The notes: generated by a model not told the origin, from the sequence alone. Counted from the stretch's first letter, positions 45,137 through 55,783 are shown. The stretch: DNA of 64,000 nucleotides from CAYQCE01 sp964415885 (GCA_964415885.1 CAYQCE010000002.1:1-64000); one strand, 5' to 3'. Numbers and translations are program-made.

Positions 45137-47425
45137 TTACTCCTGTACCTGACAGTCGGGGATGCCATCTCCATTGACATCGCATGGCGCTGCTCCACCC
45201 TGGAAGACGTATGCTATCAGATACGCGATGTCATCAATGTCAACTCCGCCTACACAGTTAACATCGCCCGCATCCACCGGATCGGGAGGCTCGCCTCCCT
45301 GGAATACATAGCGCACGAGTGCGACCACGTCATCGATATCGATGGAACCGCTCACATCTATATCCCCGCATTCCGCAGGTTCGAGATTGATCTCGTAGAT
45401 AAAATAGCCACCCCAGGTTGCCACATGCAGGTAACTCCCCTCCATATCCATGTGATACGGCAGGGCGTTGAGTGGGACAATTTGCACCGGTTGCGGATTA
45501 TCGACATCCGTGATATCCAGCACTTCGATTGAGGACATACCTGCGAGAAACAGGTAGTTACGTCGCTTTATAACATCGGTGTAGTATACATCCTCATTCT
45601 CGAGCGAGTAAATGCCGGTAACATCCGGATGGGTCGGATCATGGAGGTCAAACGTAAACAGCCCGAGCGTGCCCGAGGCAAGGAACATCTCCCCTCCTAC
45701 GAAACACTGTTCGTACTCAACCGCGAAATAGTCGGATGAGGCAAACTCCAAATATACATACTCATCAACAAGAACCGGGTCGGTCGGCTGCGCGATATCA
45801 AGACTGGTTAAGTATATCCGCGAACTCCAATCGACATCGATTTCCACTTCGCACACATAAGCGATGTCATCGTGCAGTGTAACATGCATCATGCTCCTCA
45901 GGAGCTTATCCGTAGGCAACGTGAAGTTCGTCAGCAGTCTCGGCTCTGACGGATTAGTGAAGCTGAAGATATCCAGACCGTTGCCACCTGCCGCAAACAG
46001 GAATGTGTCTCTAACTGCAAACGAATTCGAGCCGCGATCGCTGAAAGTCGCAACAAGAATGGGATCGGCAGGATCTGAAAGCGAATACACCCGACTGAGA
46101 GCAAAGGATACCTCGAGCAGGTACGAATCCTCATAGGCAAACAGACAATGCGGCGGAGAGCCTGTCTCTATTTTGCGCACATATTCGGGGTTGTTACGAT
46201 CAGACATATCTACCACGAACATACCCTTTCTGTGATATCCTCCCAGGTAAGCATGATCTCCAACTACTTGAATCTCTCTGAGTGTGCCGTTGTTGGTGGA
46301 ATACTCGAGAATAACACTGGGGGTCAACAGGTCGGATAAATCTACGACTGACCAACCTGACAGATAACCGGGACAGAATATATGAGAGCCCCATCGGAAG
46401 ATGCTCTCAGGCCAACTTGTCAACTCGCAGCTCGACACTTCCGTTAACTCCCCGGTTTCCGAGAGACTTAGTACGCGGAGACCGGGATCGGCACCGCAGA
46501 TAACTGCGGAATCAATTGCCTCGACGGAACGGACAGTCGGACCGATCAGAGAAGATGCCAGCTCGATAGGGTTGTCCGGATTATCGAGGTTGTAGCAATT
46601 AACTGATCCCCGAGTCGCGACAATCAGCCTCTCGCCCGCCATGTCTATGTCTCTCGGGAGCTCGATACTAACTGACCTCACCAGCGCCGGCTGGTTCTCA
46701 TCAGCTATCGAGACAACCTCGAGCCTGTTGCTCCAGTAGTTGAGAGCATACAACCTCTCCCCGACCACGGAGAAGCGCCTCGAATCCTTGTAGCTGCCGG
46801 GCGAAGTGTACTTCCCGACTACGGCAGGTGATGAAATGTCAGAGATATCATAGATGTAGAGCGACGGGTAGCCGCCGTAATCGTTTGAGGTTTTGGCAAT
46901 TCCAACAAAGAGACGATCCCCAACAACCTGAACATCATCAAGAAGCCCCACAGGGTATTGCGTTGCCACGAGAGCCGGAGCCTGCGGAGATGAGATATCG
47001 ATAATGTACAGTCGGTTGCGTCCGCCGTAGAACACATGATCACCGCTGATTGTCAATTGACTCCCCTCCCAGCTATGAGGGAGCGGGACTTGAGCAATCA
47101 ACTCCGCGCCCGCGAATCCGCCGACAGCGAACACCTGAAGTCCACTGCGAGTAGCACAATAGGCATACCAGTCTTTGAATTCCACGTCGGAGATTCCCGT
47201 CCATAGAGCACTTCCTGCGAGTGTCAAGATATCCTGCCCTCGCATCATAGCTTCACCCCGTGGGTCAGCTTCTCTGGAATCCTCTGCGCACGAAAAGCAT
47301 TCTGTGTCCTCCCAAATCAAATCGAACTCGGGGGACTGGATCTTCTTGATGTACTCTGTCTGTGCCGGCAGGTTAACTGACAAAAACAAGCCGGTGATCA
47401 CAACAGCAATAAGGTACCTTGTCAT
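45137..47425 (-). CDS. LVIVD-repeat exported protein with dockerin-like tail, paralogue A
   Basis: This 762-residue protein has a signal peptide (cut near LPAQT), a leader segment with GQDILTLAGSALWTGISDV, about twelve to fifteen LVIVD-type blades such as LYIIDISSPQAPALV and MFVVDMSDRNNPEYV, and a double dockerin-like module (CGDIDVSGSIDIDDVVALV and GDVNCVGGVDIDDIAYLI). LVIVD repeats form beta-propellers seen in surface proteins of uncertain role. It is the last of three tandem paralogues and, unlike the other two, ends in PCDVNGDGIPDCQVQE. It follows its neighbour by 33 bases in the same operon. Confidence 0.82.
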   Translation of the reverse strand: MTRYLIAVVITGLFLSVNLPAQTEYIKKIQSPEFDLIWEDTECFSCAEDSREADPRGEAMMRGQDILTLAGSALWTGISDVEFKDWYAYCATRSGLQVFAVGGFAGAELIAQVPLPHSWEGSQLTISGDHVFYGGRNRLYIIDISSPQAPALVATQYPVGLLDDVQVVGDRLFVGIAKTSNDYGGYPSLYIYDISDISSPAVVGKYTSPGSYKDSRRFSVVGERLYALNYWSNRLEVVSIADENQPALVRSVSIELPRDIDMAGERLIVATRGSVNCYNLDNPDNPIELASSLIGPTVRSVEAIDSAVICGADPGLRVLSLSETGELTEVSSCELTSWPESIFRWGSHIFCPGYLSGWSVVDLSDLLTPSVILEYSTNNGTLREIQVVGDHAYLGGYHRKGMFVVDMSDRNNPEYVRKIETGSPPHCLFAYEDSYLLEVSFALSRVYSLSDPADPILVATFSDRGSNSFAVRDTFLFAAGGNGLDIFSFTNPSEPRLLTNFTLPTDKLLRSMMHVTLHDDIAYVCEVEIDVDWSSRIYLTSLDIAQPTDPVLVDEYVYLEFASSDYFAVEYEQCFVGGEMFLASGTLGLFTFDLHDPTHPDVTGIYSLENEDVYYTDVIKRRNYLFLAGMSSIEVLDITDVDNPQPVQIVPLNALPYHMDMEGSYLHVATWGGYFIYEINLEPAECGDIDVSGSIDIDDVVALVRYVFQGGEPPDPVDAGDVNCVGGVDIDDIAYLIAYVFQGGAAPCDVNGDGIPDCQVQE

Positions 47426-47458
47426 GAATCTGTCCTACCTTCCACGCAAGCAATTCGT

Positions 47459-47643
47459 TCAACACCCCGCACACGGTTCGCTCCCACCCTGGAAGACATA
47501 CGCTATCAGATACACGATATCATCTATGTCCACTCCGCCACTGCAATCGACATCGCCGGACTCGACCGGATAAGGCTGCTCACCACCTTGGAAGACATAG
47601 GATATCAGATACACTATGTCATCGATATCTACGCCGCCGCTCC
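47459..47643 (-). repeat. 185-bp block identical to 49760-49944
   Basis: The 3' end of paralogue B, from the stop codon through most of both dockerin repeats, is identical base for base to the 3' end of paralogue C. The first mismatch is at 47644 (a) versus 49945 (c). The upstream parts of the genes have diverged strongly, so the block was homogenised recently. Confidence 0.9.
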
Positions 47644-49738
47644 AATCGATATCACCGCAGACAACGTCCGGAAGGTCAAGGTGGAAAGTATGGAATCCGG
47701 TGGCAGTGGTAATATATAACCATTCATTCTGGATTGCGATTTCGTGGGGATTCCCCGGCAACGGCACCACTTGCACCATTTCGGGATCTGTGACATCCGA
47801 TACATCCAGGACGTAGATGCTACTCCACCCGCAAATGAAAGCGTAGTTTCTCTTCAGACCGAGCGCCTTAATCATCTCGCCCTCCGGGGCAAAGGTGGCT
47901 GCGAAATCCGGATGCCGAGCGTCCGTAACGTCGAGAATTGATAGCCCGGCTTCGCCGGTTGTCAGAAACAGGTAATCACCGTGCCGGGCGAGCTGCATTC
48001 CCCCCATTCCATCTATGAAGCCATCAGCAAGTGGGAAATAGTCTGTGTAAAGCGGTACTTCGAGATTGGCCAGATCGTACGTATAAATGCCGGCAATTCC
48101 GTACCCGTTGACGAAAATCTCGACGCTTAGAATGTACGCCAGACTCCCGGAGACGTGGACACTTCTCCCACAGATGAATTCGCCCTCAGGCTTGGCAGAG
48201 CCAATCAGCCGGGGGTTGGTCGGGTCCGCAATGCTCAATACCTCTAACCACTCACCGCATGAAACAAGGTACATAAGCGTGTCCACGATATCACAGTTGA
48301 GCGGCTGTTGATTGAACTCATGCGTGTACTGCGACAGCAGCTCCGGCTGTGCCGGGTCGGCAATTGAGTAGATGCAGGCACGCGGAAAGCCAAGCGAGAT
48401 CAGGAGCGTATCGTGTATGTAGATGTCCTCGTACAGCACATCTCCTACCGCCTCCTTTCGAACGAGCTCTGGTGCCTCACCATCAGACACATCTAAAACA
48501 TAAAGACCAATTCTGTCATCACCATACAACACGTTAAAGATGTTGCCCACATAGGCGTGATTCCCTTTCACGGCGAGCCCTCTAATGTCATAGATCTCGT
48601 GAGAATAACTGCACAAAGGACTGATCGTCAGCGGATCAGACGCATCCAGAATAGTGAAACCGTGACTACTCTCTGGGATCAGCACGAGGTTATCTGCAGT
48701 GACGACAATTCGAGAAGCCCATCGGGCCTCATATGCATCCAGAGTGTCGAGATTTCCCGGACCGGCGAATGTACATATCCTTAGTCCCCTCGAGTCGCCG
48801 ACGTATAACAATGTGTCCCTGACCTGAATATTCCTTACAGGACTGGCATCATAGGTGTCAACGAGTGTGGGGAATACGGGGTCCGTAAGCTGATACTTCA
48901 GTATTTGGCCGCTACATACTGCATAGAGATGATCGTCATAGAGCATTACATCATAAGGAGAATAGCTATAGAATATAGATTTGACCCAGGTCGGATTTTT
49001 CTCGTCCGCAATGGATATGATTTCGATTCGCAGATCCGTGGAATTTGCTGCGTAAACATACTCTCCACCTACCGCGAAGCTTACGCAGTCTTTATGCGGC
49101 GATGGGCTTTCATACTTACCAATAGTCTTCAGTTGCAACGGATCGGAAACATCCAGTATGTAAAATGCCGGATAGTTCTCGTGCTCCCACGGGAGCGAGT
49201 GTATCCCCAGATACAATCTGTCCCCGATCAACTCCATTTCCGCAATTCTTCCCTCCAGATATAGCATGGAAAGATGCTGCGGCTCGAGCGGAACTGAGAC
49301 ATCAAACACGTGGAGTTCATCGTATCGAGCGAGATAAAGGTGGTAGCCACTGAGTTGTATCATATTGTAGTCGGATCCGTAGCCCATGAAGATATTTTCA
49401 ACCAGCTGGGGATTCGCAACATCCGAGATATCAAAGACTTGCAGGCCGTTGTCGTTCAACGCATACAGAGCGTTGTCCTTTTTCACCAGATCTATCGTGC
49501 CCGCCCAAAGTGCGCTGGAAGCAAATGTAAGGATCCGCTCCGACGACATCGAAAGATCCATCTCTCGACAACGTTCAAACATCCTGGCACCGAAATACTC
49601 CGTACTGTCCCGCGCATTCAATGGAGTCGCCAGCATGTCCGAATTTGCGTCCGGACCGCTCGCGACAGCTGCAGGCATGGCCGTATGGAATACAGCCAGC
49701 GCTGCAAACAGCGCTGCGATTGGGCCGAATTTTGGCAT
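47459..49738 (-). CDS. LVIVD-repeat exported protein with dockerin-like tail, paralogue B
   Basis: This 759-residue protein has a signal peptide (cut near AVASG), the family leader ERILTFASSALWAGTIDLV, repeated LVIVD-type blades including FYILDVSDPLQLKTIG and SILDVTDARHPDFA, and a C-terminal double dockerin-like module with GGVDIDDIVYLISYVFQGG and GDVDCSGGVDIDDIVYLI. The last 185 bases are identical to those of paralogue C. GGAAGGAG precedes the ATG, and 21 bases separate it from paralogue C upstream. The protein is probably exported and attached at or beyond the outer membrane. Confidence 0.82.
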   Translation of the reverse strand: MPKFGPIAALFAALAVFHTAMPAAVASGPDANSDMLATPLNARDSTEYFGARMFERCREMDLSMSSERILTFASSALWAGTIDLVKKDNALYALNDNGLQVFDISDVANPQLVENIFMGYGSDYNMIQLSGYHLYLARYDELHVFDVSVPLEPQHLSMLYLEGRIAEMELIGDRLYLGIHSLPWEHENYPAFYILDVSDPLQLKTIGKYESPSPHKDCVSFAVGGEYVYAANSTDLRIEIISIADEKNPTWVKSIFYSYSPYDVMLYDDHLYAVCSGQILKYQLTDPVFPTLVDTYDASPVRNIQVRDTLLYVGDSRGLRICTFAGPGNLDTLDAYEARWASRIVVTADNLVLIPESSHGFTILDASDPLTISPLCSYSHEIYDIRGLAVKGNHAYVGNIFNVLYGDDRIGLYVLDVSDGEAPELVRKEAVGDVLYEDIYIHDTLLISLGFPRACIYSIADPAQPELLSQYTHEFNQQPLNCDIVDTLMYLVSCGEWLEVLSIADPTNPRLIGSAKPEGEFICGRSVHVSGSLAYILSVEIFVNGYGIAGIYTYDLANLEVPLYTDYFPLADGFIDGMGGMQLARHGDYLFLTTGEAGLSILDVTDARHPDFAATFAPEGEMIKALGLKRNYAFICGWSSIYVLDVSDVTDPEMVQVVPLPGNPHEIAIQNEWLYITTATGFHTFHLDLPDVVCGDIDWSGGVDIDDIVYLISYVFQGGEQPYPVESGDVDCSGGVDIDDIVYLIAYVFQGGSEPCAGC

Positions 49739-49759
49739 TTTCTGACTCCTTCCGGCGGG

Positions 49760-49944
49760 TCAACACCCCGCACACGGTTCGCTCCCACCCTGGAAGACAT
49801 ACGCTATCAGATACACGATATCATCTATGTCCACTCCGCCACTGCAATCGACATCGCCGGACTCGACCGGATAAGGCTGCTCACCACCTTGGAAGACATA
49901 GGATATCAGATACACTATGTCATCGATATCTACGCCGCCGCTCC
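49760..49944 (-). repeat. 185-bp block identical to 47459-47643
   Basis: This is the partner copy of the block in paralogue B. The offset between the copies is 2301 bases. Both copies lie at the very 3' end of their genes and encode GGVDIDDIVYLISYVFQGG through the terminal CAGC. Confidence 0.9.
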
Positions 49945-51997
49945 CATCGACATCGCCACAATCAGACGGTAAAATATCCATATTCAGAGTGTAGAAGCCC
50001 CATTTAGATAAGACATACATGTTTTCACCCTGAACGTCCAGTCGAAGAGTCTCGGTAGCCAACGGGAAATACTGCACGATCTTGCGATCAAGCGGATCTG
50101 ATATATCGAACACATAAATCGAACTCGCCCCGGATATGAACAGGTAGTTTCGGACTATCTCCACATCGAAGACTGCCATGTCATCGGGTTGATACCGCTC
50201 CATCAGATCAGGTCTGGCCGGGTTAGATATGTCCCAGATCAGCATTCCGAAGTTGCCTGCCGCATGATAGAGAATGCTGCCCTCTTTCTTCATAAATCCG
50301 AGCGGCCAGTAGCTGGTCCGGCTCGTTCCAATCGGCAGACTGTCTGTTAGAATGAGGTTTGCAGGATCGGAGACATCAAAGACACTCAGCCAGCCGTAAT
50401 CTGCGCTGAGGTAAGTCACTGTGTATGCATAATCGCCGTTTATGAAGGGGCCTTTGTAGAGATTGTCCTGGGGCTCGTTCTCCGACAACGGCACCGGTGA
50501 ATACGGATTCGAGATGTCTGCGGTACGAAATCCGGCCCAGCCACCGACAACATAAAGTGTGTTACCCTGGACGGCCGCTCCCTTTGTCTGGTAATTCCAG
50601 GCCGGGAAACATGAAAGCGAATCGGGGTCCGCCGGGTTTGCTATGCTGTAGATTGTGGTCGACAAAGATCCGGACATAAACAGCAGGTTGTTGTGAACAT
50701 AGGCATGATCCGGATTGCCTCTCGTGATATCCCGATCCACGAGCACGGGATGCTCCTTATCGGTTGCATCGACTGTGTAGACACCCGTCATCAGGCTGTC
50801 TGCTGTGCTGACATGGTTGGTCATATACGCGTAGTCTCCACTCGAGGCAAGACCGCGCAGCTCAACAACCGGATGGTCACACGTTGTCACAGCCACTATG
50901 TCGCCGTAATAACTAGTGCGAGCGATTTCAAAGCCATAGTACGTCTGCGGCACAAAGATAAAATCACCGCCGAACTCCAGTGTGTGATAGGCGCTTCTCA
51001 GCGGATATGACGTGGCAGAGTCCAGCACGCCCGGCTCGACTATGTCGTAGGCGACAATGCCCCAGTTACTAGGTTTTATCACGTAGAGACGCTCATCGTA
51101 TATCTTCATCCCATAGAAATAACCTACCTCGATAGAGTCATGAACTACCGGTGCCCCCGAGTCAGAGATGTCGTAGATTCGCAGGTACGGACTGTAGGGG
51201 CTGACGATAAGATACGTTGAATCGATCTCTATGTCTGAGGGGTAATCAACGTCCAATGATGTCACTAGCGATGGATTAGACTCGTCAGAAATATCGATGA
51301 CATCCAGCTTGCCGTCCCAGCTATTGATCCCGTAAAGGTAGCCGTTTCGTATGGCAAATGCCCGGCACTCCGAGTGCGGGAACGGAGGTTCGTATTTGCC
51401 GAGAATTGTCGGCGCTGCAGCGTTCTCAGTATCGAGAATGTAGAGTCCGGGAGTGTAAGAGGTGGTGTCCGCCCGATAACGCGCAATTCCAACGTAGGCC
51501 CTCCCATCGGCAGCCTGTATCTCGTAGACAACGCCATCGAGCGCAACCTCACTCAACACGACGGGATCCGTTGGTTCTGAAACATCGATCAGGACAACCC
51601 GATGGGATCTTCCGACGTAGAGTATATCGCCGTGCAGAGCTGACCGGTTCTCGATATGACCGTAGACGAGCGGAAGCTGTTTGACAAGGGTTGGGTTCTG
51701 AATATCCGAAATGCTGTAGACCTCGAGTCCATTGGCATTCAGCGCATAGAGGTAGTTGTCCGAAACCTGTAAATCCATCGTATATGTCCACACACAGGTC
51801 CCCGCAAAAGACAGAATTTCCTGATCACGGAAAAGCTCCATCGACTGGTGTTGCACAACAGCCCGTGTATTTGCAATGGAGCTGCTGTCAGAAAATGTGC
51901 TGAGCGCCCACGGACTAAATTCGCCGTTGGTCGCAAAGGCAGACACAGCACTCACAAGAAACAACACCGCAATCATTAGCAGTAACGATCTATTCAC
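49760..51997 (-). CDS. LVIVD-repeat exported protein with dockerin-like tail, paralogue C
   Basis: This 745-residue protein starts at GTG 51997, chosen because GGAGG lies 5 bases upstream and a signal peptide follows at once (NRSLLLMIAVLFLVSAVSA). A longer frame exists but overlaps the protease gene. The mature protein has the leader DQEILSFAGTCVWTYTMDL, LVIVD-type blades such as LYILDTENAAAPTILG and IWDISNPARPDLME, and the same dockerin pair as paralogue B. It is the first of the three paralogues after the protease gene (25 bases away), so it is expressed with it. Confidence 0.82.
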   Translation of the reverse strand: MNRSLLLMIAVLFLVSAVSAFATNGEFSPWALSTFSDSSSIANTRAVVQHQSMELFRDQEILSFAGTCVWTYTMDLQVSDNYLYALNANGLEVYSISDIQNPTLVKQLPLVYGHIENRSALHGDILYVGRSHRVVLIDVSEPTDPVVLSEVALDGVVYEIQAADGRAYVGIARYRADTTSYTPGLYILDTENAAAPTILGKYEPPFPHSECRAFAIRNGYLYGINSWDGKLDVIDISDESNPSLVTSLDVDYPSDIEIDSTYLIVSPYSPYLRIYDISDSGAPVVHDSIEVGYFYGMKIYDERLYVIKPSNWGIVAYDIVEPGVLDSATSYPLRSAYHTLEFGGDFIFVPQTYYGFEIARTSYYGDIVAVTTCDHPVVELRGLASSGDYAYMTNHVSTADSLMTGVYTVDATDKEHPVLVDRDITRGNPDHAYVHNNLLFMSGSLSTTIYSIANPADPDSLSCFPAWNYQTKGAAVQGNTLYVVGGWAGFRTADISNPYSPVPLSENEPQDNLYKGPFINGDYAYTVTYLSADYGWLSVFDVSDPANLILTDSLPIGTSRTSYWPLGFMKKEGSILYHAAGNFGMLIWDISNPARPDLMERYQPDDMAVFDVEIVRNYLFISGASSIYVFDISDPLDRKIVQYFPLATETLRLDVQGENMYVLSKWGFYTLNMDILPSDCGDVDGSGGVDIDDIVYLISYVFQGGEQPYPVESGDVDCSGGVDIDDIVYLIAYVFQGGSEPCAGC

Positions 51998-52022
51998 TTC
52001 TACCTCCGTAGTGTGCTCTCTG

Positions 52023-55000
52023 TCAATATCCAGCGCACGGCGCCGCCCCGCCCTGGAAGATGTGATTGATGAGATAGACGACATCATCGACATCCACGCC
52101 ACCGCTGCAGTTCGCATCCGCCGCGAAGACAGGCTGCGGCGCCGGTCCGCCGTTAAATACAAACGCGATCATGAAAACGATGTCGTCGATATCGAGCGAT
52201 GAGTCGCCGTTCGCATCTCCCTCGCTGTATGGCACCTGCACGGTCATGCTCGCGCTTGCGATCCAAGGGTTGTCGGCCTCATGCGGATCGTTGCTGTGGA
52301 TTCGTATCTCTGCATGATAGCTGCCGCCGGCAACGCCGGATGACGAGTAATTCAGCGTCACGTTTTCGCTCTCGGAGTCTTCCAGTTCTCCCGATGAGGG
52401 TGAAACGGCAAGCCAGCTTAAAGACGGCTCATTGATCACGATACAGAGGGAGTCGTGAAGATACGAAGTATTAAATGCCACCTCAAGCCCGCGGAATCCA
52501 TCCGCATCTTCGATGCCGACAGTGCAATGCTCCGTGTCGAATCCGCTTCCGAAATCCAGATACTGCAGCTTTATCGAACCGTCCTGCTGCAGCAGGATCT
52601 CGCCGCTGAAGACATCCCCCGGGTCGGCGCCATATTCGGGCATGTTGACATACTGTATGACAAGTGAGCTTCCGACGTTTGCGTACCTCACCTCGGCTCC
52701 CGGATTGTCCGCGTCCTCGATGTTCAGATCATCCCAGAGAAGCGCCACAATATTATTCGGCACGTCGAATGCCGGAAGAGGACTGTTAGCCAGGGCGTAG
52801 TAGTTTTCGGACGGACCAAAACCTATGAATCCGTTAGATGACACGTAGAATTCGGTGTATGTCTCGCCATAGAACTCAAAGTCGAAACCTATCGGAAATG
52901 GTCCCGCGAACCCGTCATCAATCAAGCCGGTCACCTGTATGCCGCTCCCCGATATGTCAATCCAGGAGAAGGCTGGCCCGGTAGGCTCATCCGAGTCGAT
53001 CCAGACATAGCCATAGTCATCCGGACCGCCGGCATTGAATACTACATTCGCCCCTTGACGGTAGTCATCGGAGCCTTTGACAATCGTCGCAATGTTATAG
53101 TCCGGAGGATAGTCACGGTACGGGGGCTCCACCAGTCCCTCGCTGTAGAGGTCGCCGAATGCGCCCGCCTGCGAGTAGTCGGGAACCACCTCAATCTCAT
53201 ATTGCAGAAGGCTGAGCCCAACGTTCTGTATTGTCAGACTTGTGCCATAGATGTCATCGGGATCCAGGACCGGATCAAGCGACCCGTTTATTGTCACATC
53301 AATCTGCGGCGCCCACTCAAGAGAGATATCATCGATGAACCAGTCGTCGCGCTCAACTCCCGAGGCCGAATTGCGGAACCTCAAACGGAATCCGTCGTGC
53401 ATGGCCTCCGAAGGCAGCGAAACATTTGCGACATCGAACGAGTTCATCGACGGTCCGGAACCTAAGATCGTATAGAGATGAATCCACTCTGCACTGCTGT
53501 TCATGTATTCGAGCGTAAAATCATCTCCGTTGTCCGGCTGCTCGCCCGTTCCGCCACGCTGATACGAAAACTTGACAGTCATAGGTGCGTACCCCGACAG
53601 ACGAATCGCCTGGGATATCAGTGTATCTACCATAGTGGGTGAGCCATCGAAATTGAGGCAATATGGTTCTGATGGCAGGTTCTGTGCCTCGTCGGTCACT
53701 TCCACCCCGTAAGTTGTAATCCATATAGCCGGATCCAGATCGAGGTCATCGAAACTTTCGCTGAACGGCAAATCGAGCGGAACGCCGGAGGACATCGTCT
53801 CGCACGTTACACTCGCCGTCTCCGATGGATCACCGTCTGATGCCGCTGTAATTGTCACATTATCCGTCTCGCCGATCACCGACTCCGGCACGACAACCCT
53901 GACCAGGAAATCGTAAGTCTGATCCGGCGCCAGCGAGGATGTTTGCGAGATCATCGATGTTCCAAATTCGTTCCAGAGCGAAGTATTCCATGAATTGCCG
54001 GAGTACGTTAGATCGAAGTGATCGAAGTAGACGCCGTCATTCGTGACCGTGAGTGTGTACCACGCCGTATCGAGCCCGGCTGCTATAGACTCGGACAGCC
54101 ATGGTTCCAGAATCACCCGATAGTCGATCACTTCGAAAGAGTAGGTCGATGTTGTATCAGCGACGCCATCACTGTTTTGAGCGTAGAGGTAGTATTCGAC
54201 AGTCGAGCCCGGCGATTGGGCGGGGATGTACTGGTAGTATGCACTCGTCGCCCTGTCCTGTATCAGTTGAAGCTCCTGCCATCCGAAACCGGTATTATAA
54301 TGGAGAAGCAGTTCACTTGGAACGAGAGGAGCAACGCTGAAAATCTGGCAGTCGACCCGGTAATCGTCGATGGAGTTCTTGGTATCAGTTAGTGGCTGAT
54401 GGCCAATATTGATCTCACCCATCTGGAGCATCGCATTCAGCGCACTGATTCGACCATGACCGAATTCAACGTCGAAGCCAGGATCACCGAGATCCACAGA
54501 AGTCTGTATCAGGAGATCGCGAACCTGCAGGGGCGTCAAAGTGGGATCTACCGAGAGAATCAACGATGCTACTCCGGAAGCATGCGGGCAAGCCATCGAG
54601 GTACCGGCAAGAGGAGCATAGTCAGTCGGTAAGCCGTATTCCTCAACAAGATAGCATGTGTAATTAGGGAAAGTCGACTGGACATCGTCCGAATTGAACG
54701 GCGAACCGTAACCGCCGGGGGCGGAGATTACAACCTCAGGACCGACATTTGAGTACTGTGCGAGTTCATCGTTGTGATCTGTCGAGGAAACTGCGATGAC
54801 ATTGTCATAAGTTACCGAATACGCAGCGGGATATAATACCGAGCCTCCGTAGCTGTTACCGGCTGCTGCACAGAACACAACGCCATGACTATCCGCATAT
54901 GCAACCGCGTGTTCGGACGATGCGGACCCCGATCCGCCACCAGAGTAGTTCAAAACCTTGCATCCGTTGTCAACAGCGTAGATGGCTGCGTCTCTGAGCC

Positions 55001-55751
55001 CCGAGGTCGAACCGCTGCCGTATGCATTGAATACTTTTAGAGCCATGATCTTACAGTTCCAATTGATGCCGGAAACTCCTGTGTTGTTGTTGGTCTCGGC
55101 TCCAATAGTCCCGGAGACGTGCGTACCATGGCCATTGTCATCCATCGGATCAAGATCACCAGTGAATACGTTAAGCCCGAGTATAAACCTGGCCGGGTCA
55201 TCGAGATCAGGATGACTCAGTTCACCATCCTGCATCGGGATCCCCGTGTCGAGTACGCCGACCATAATCTGACTCTCGCCAGTAGTGAACTCCCACGCCT
55301 CAGGACAGTCGATGTCCGCATCTTCGGTTCCTTCGGGCGGACTCTGCCCAATGTTGTGGTAGTGCCATTGCGTAGAGAAGAGCGGATCATTGGGAGTAGC
55401 GAACGCACGCATCACCATATCCGGCTCCGCCCACTCAACCGCTTCCAAACTGCTGAATTCCCTTATGACCCGGAAGAAACGGTCGGCATCCGGGCAGTGC
55501 AACTGCATGAATCCAAACCTGTCCGGCTCGCGCACCACCGTCACCTGATTTCGTGCTGCATAGTCGCTCAGAGAGCTCTTCGTATGGCCGCTTTTCAGCA
55601 TGACGTTAATCATGCCGTCAACATACTCTATTCTCTCACCTTTCCAGTCCCCGGTCTTAACAAGTCGCCCATAGACATACTCTTCCGCCATCGCAACATT
55701 CATAACAGCGAGAAAAACGAGCGATACCACTAAGCATCCTCTCAATTTCAT
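52023..55751 (-). CDS. subtilisin-like S8 serine protease with dockerin-like tail
   Basis: This 1242-residue secreted protease has a signal peptide (cut near VAMAE), a fervidolysin-like prodomain (about 25-110), and an S8 domain with all three catalytic residues: Asp168 in VLDTGIP, His208 in NGHGTHVSGT and Ser385 in GTSMACPHASG. Later come a beta-sandwich, a MAM-like domain with LPFSESFDD (about 665-830), a domain with GFDFEFYGETY, a BACON-like segment and a dockerin-like pair (EGDANGDSSLDIDDIVFMI and ADANCSGGVDVDDVVYLI). GGAGGAG precedes the ATG. It heads the operon with the three LVIVD proteins and may process or release them; that is inference. Confidence 0.9.
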   Translation of the reverse strand: MKLRGCLVVSLVFLAVMNVAMAEEYVYGRLVKTGDWKGERIEYVDGMINVMLKSGHTKSSLSDYAARNQVTVVREPDRFGFMQLHCPDADRFFRVIREFSSLEAVEWAEPDMVMRAFATPNDPLFSTQWHYHNIGQSPPEGTEDADIDCPEAWEFTTGESQIMVGVLDTGIPMQDGELSHPDLDDPARFILGLNVFTGDLDPMDDNGHGTHVSGTIGAETNNNTGVSGINWNCKIMALKVFNAYGSGSTSGLRDAAIYAVDNGCKVLNYSGGGSGSASSEHAVAYADSHGVVFCAAAGNSYGGSVLYPAAYSVTYDNVIAVSSTDHNDELAQYSNVGPEVVISAPGGYGSPFNSDDVQSTFPNYTCYLVEEYGLPTDYAPLAGTSMACPHASGVASLILSVDPTLTPLQVRDLLIQTSVDLGDPGFDVEFGHGRISALNAMLQMGEINIGHQPLTDTKNSIDDYRVDCQIFSVAPLVPSELLLHYNTGFGWQELQLIQDRATSAYYQYIPAQSPGSTVEYYLYAQNSDGVADTTSTYSFEVIDYRVILEPWLSESIAAGLDTAWYTLTVTNDGVYFDHFDLTYSGNSWNTSLWNEFGTSMISQTSSLAPDQTYDFLVRVVVPESVIGETDNVTITAASDGDPSETASVTCETMSSGVPLDLPFSESFDDLDLDPAIWITTYGVEVTDEAQNLPSEPYCLNFDGSPTMVDTLISQAIRLSGYAPMTVKFSYQRGGTGEQPDNGDDFTLEYMNSSAEWIHLYTILGSGPSMNSFDVANVSLPSEAMHDGFRLRFRNSASGVERDDWFIDDISLEWAPQIDVTINGSLDPVLDPDDIYGTSLTIQNVGLSLLQYEIEVVPDYSQAGAFGDLYSEGLVEPPYRDYPPDYNIATIVKGSDDYRQGANVVFNAGGPDDYGYVWIDSDEPTGPAFSWIDISGSGIQVTGLIDDGFAGPFPIGFDFEFYGETYTEFYVSSNGFIGFGPSENYYALANSPLPAFDVPNNIVALLWDDLNIEDADNPGAEVRYANVGSSLVIQYVNMPEYGADPGDVFSGEILLQQDGSIKLQYLDFGSGFDTEHCTVGIEDADGFRGLEVAFNTSYLHDSLCIVINEPSLSWLAVSPSSGELEDSESENVTLNYSSSGVAGGSYHAEIRIHSNDPHEADNPWIASASMTVQVPYSEGDANGDSSLDIDDIVFMIAFVFNGGPAPQPVFAADANCSGGVDVDDVVYLINHIFQGGAAPCAGY

Positions 55752-55783
55752 ACTCTCCTCCGGGACAGCGATCTATTGATATT

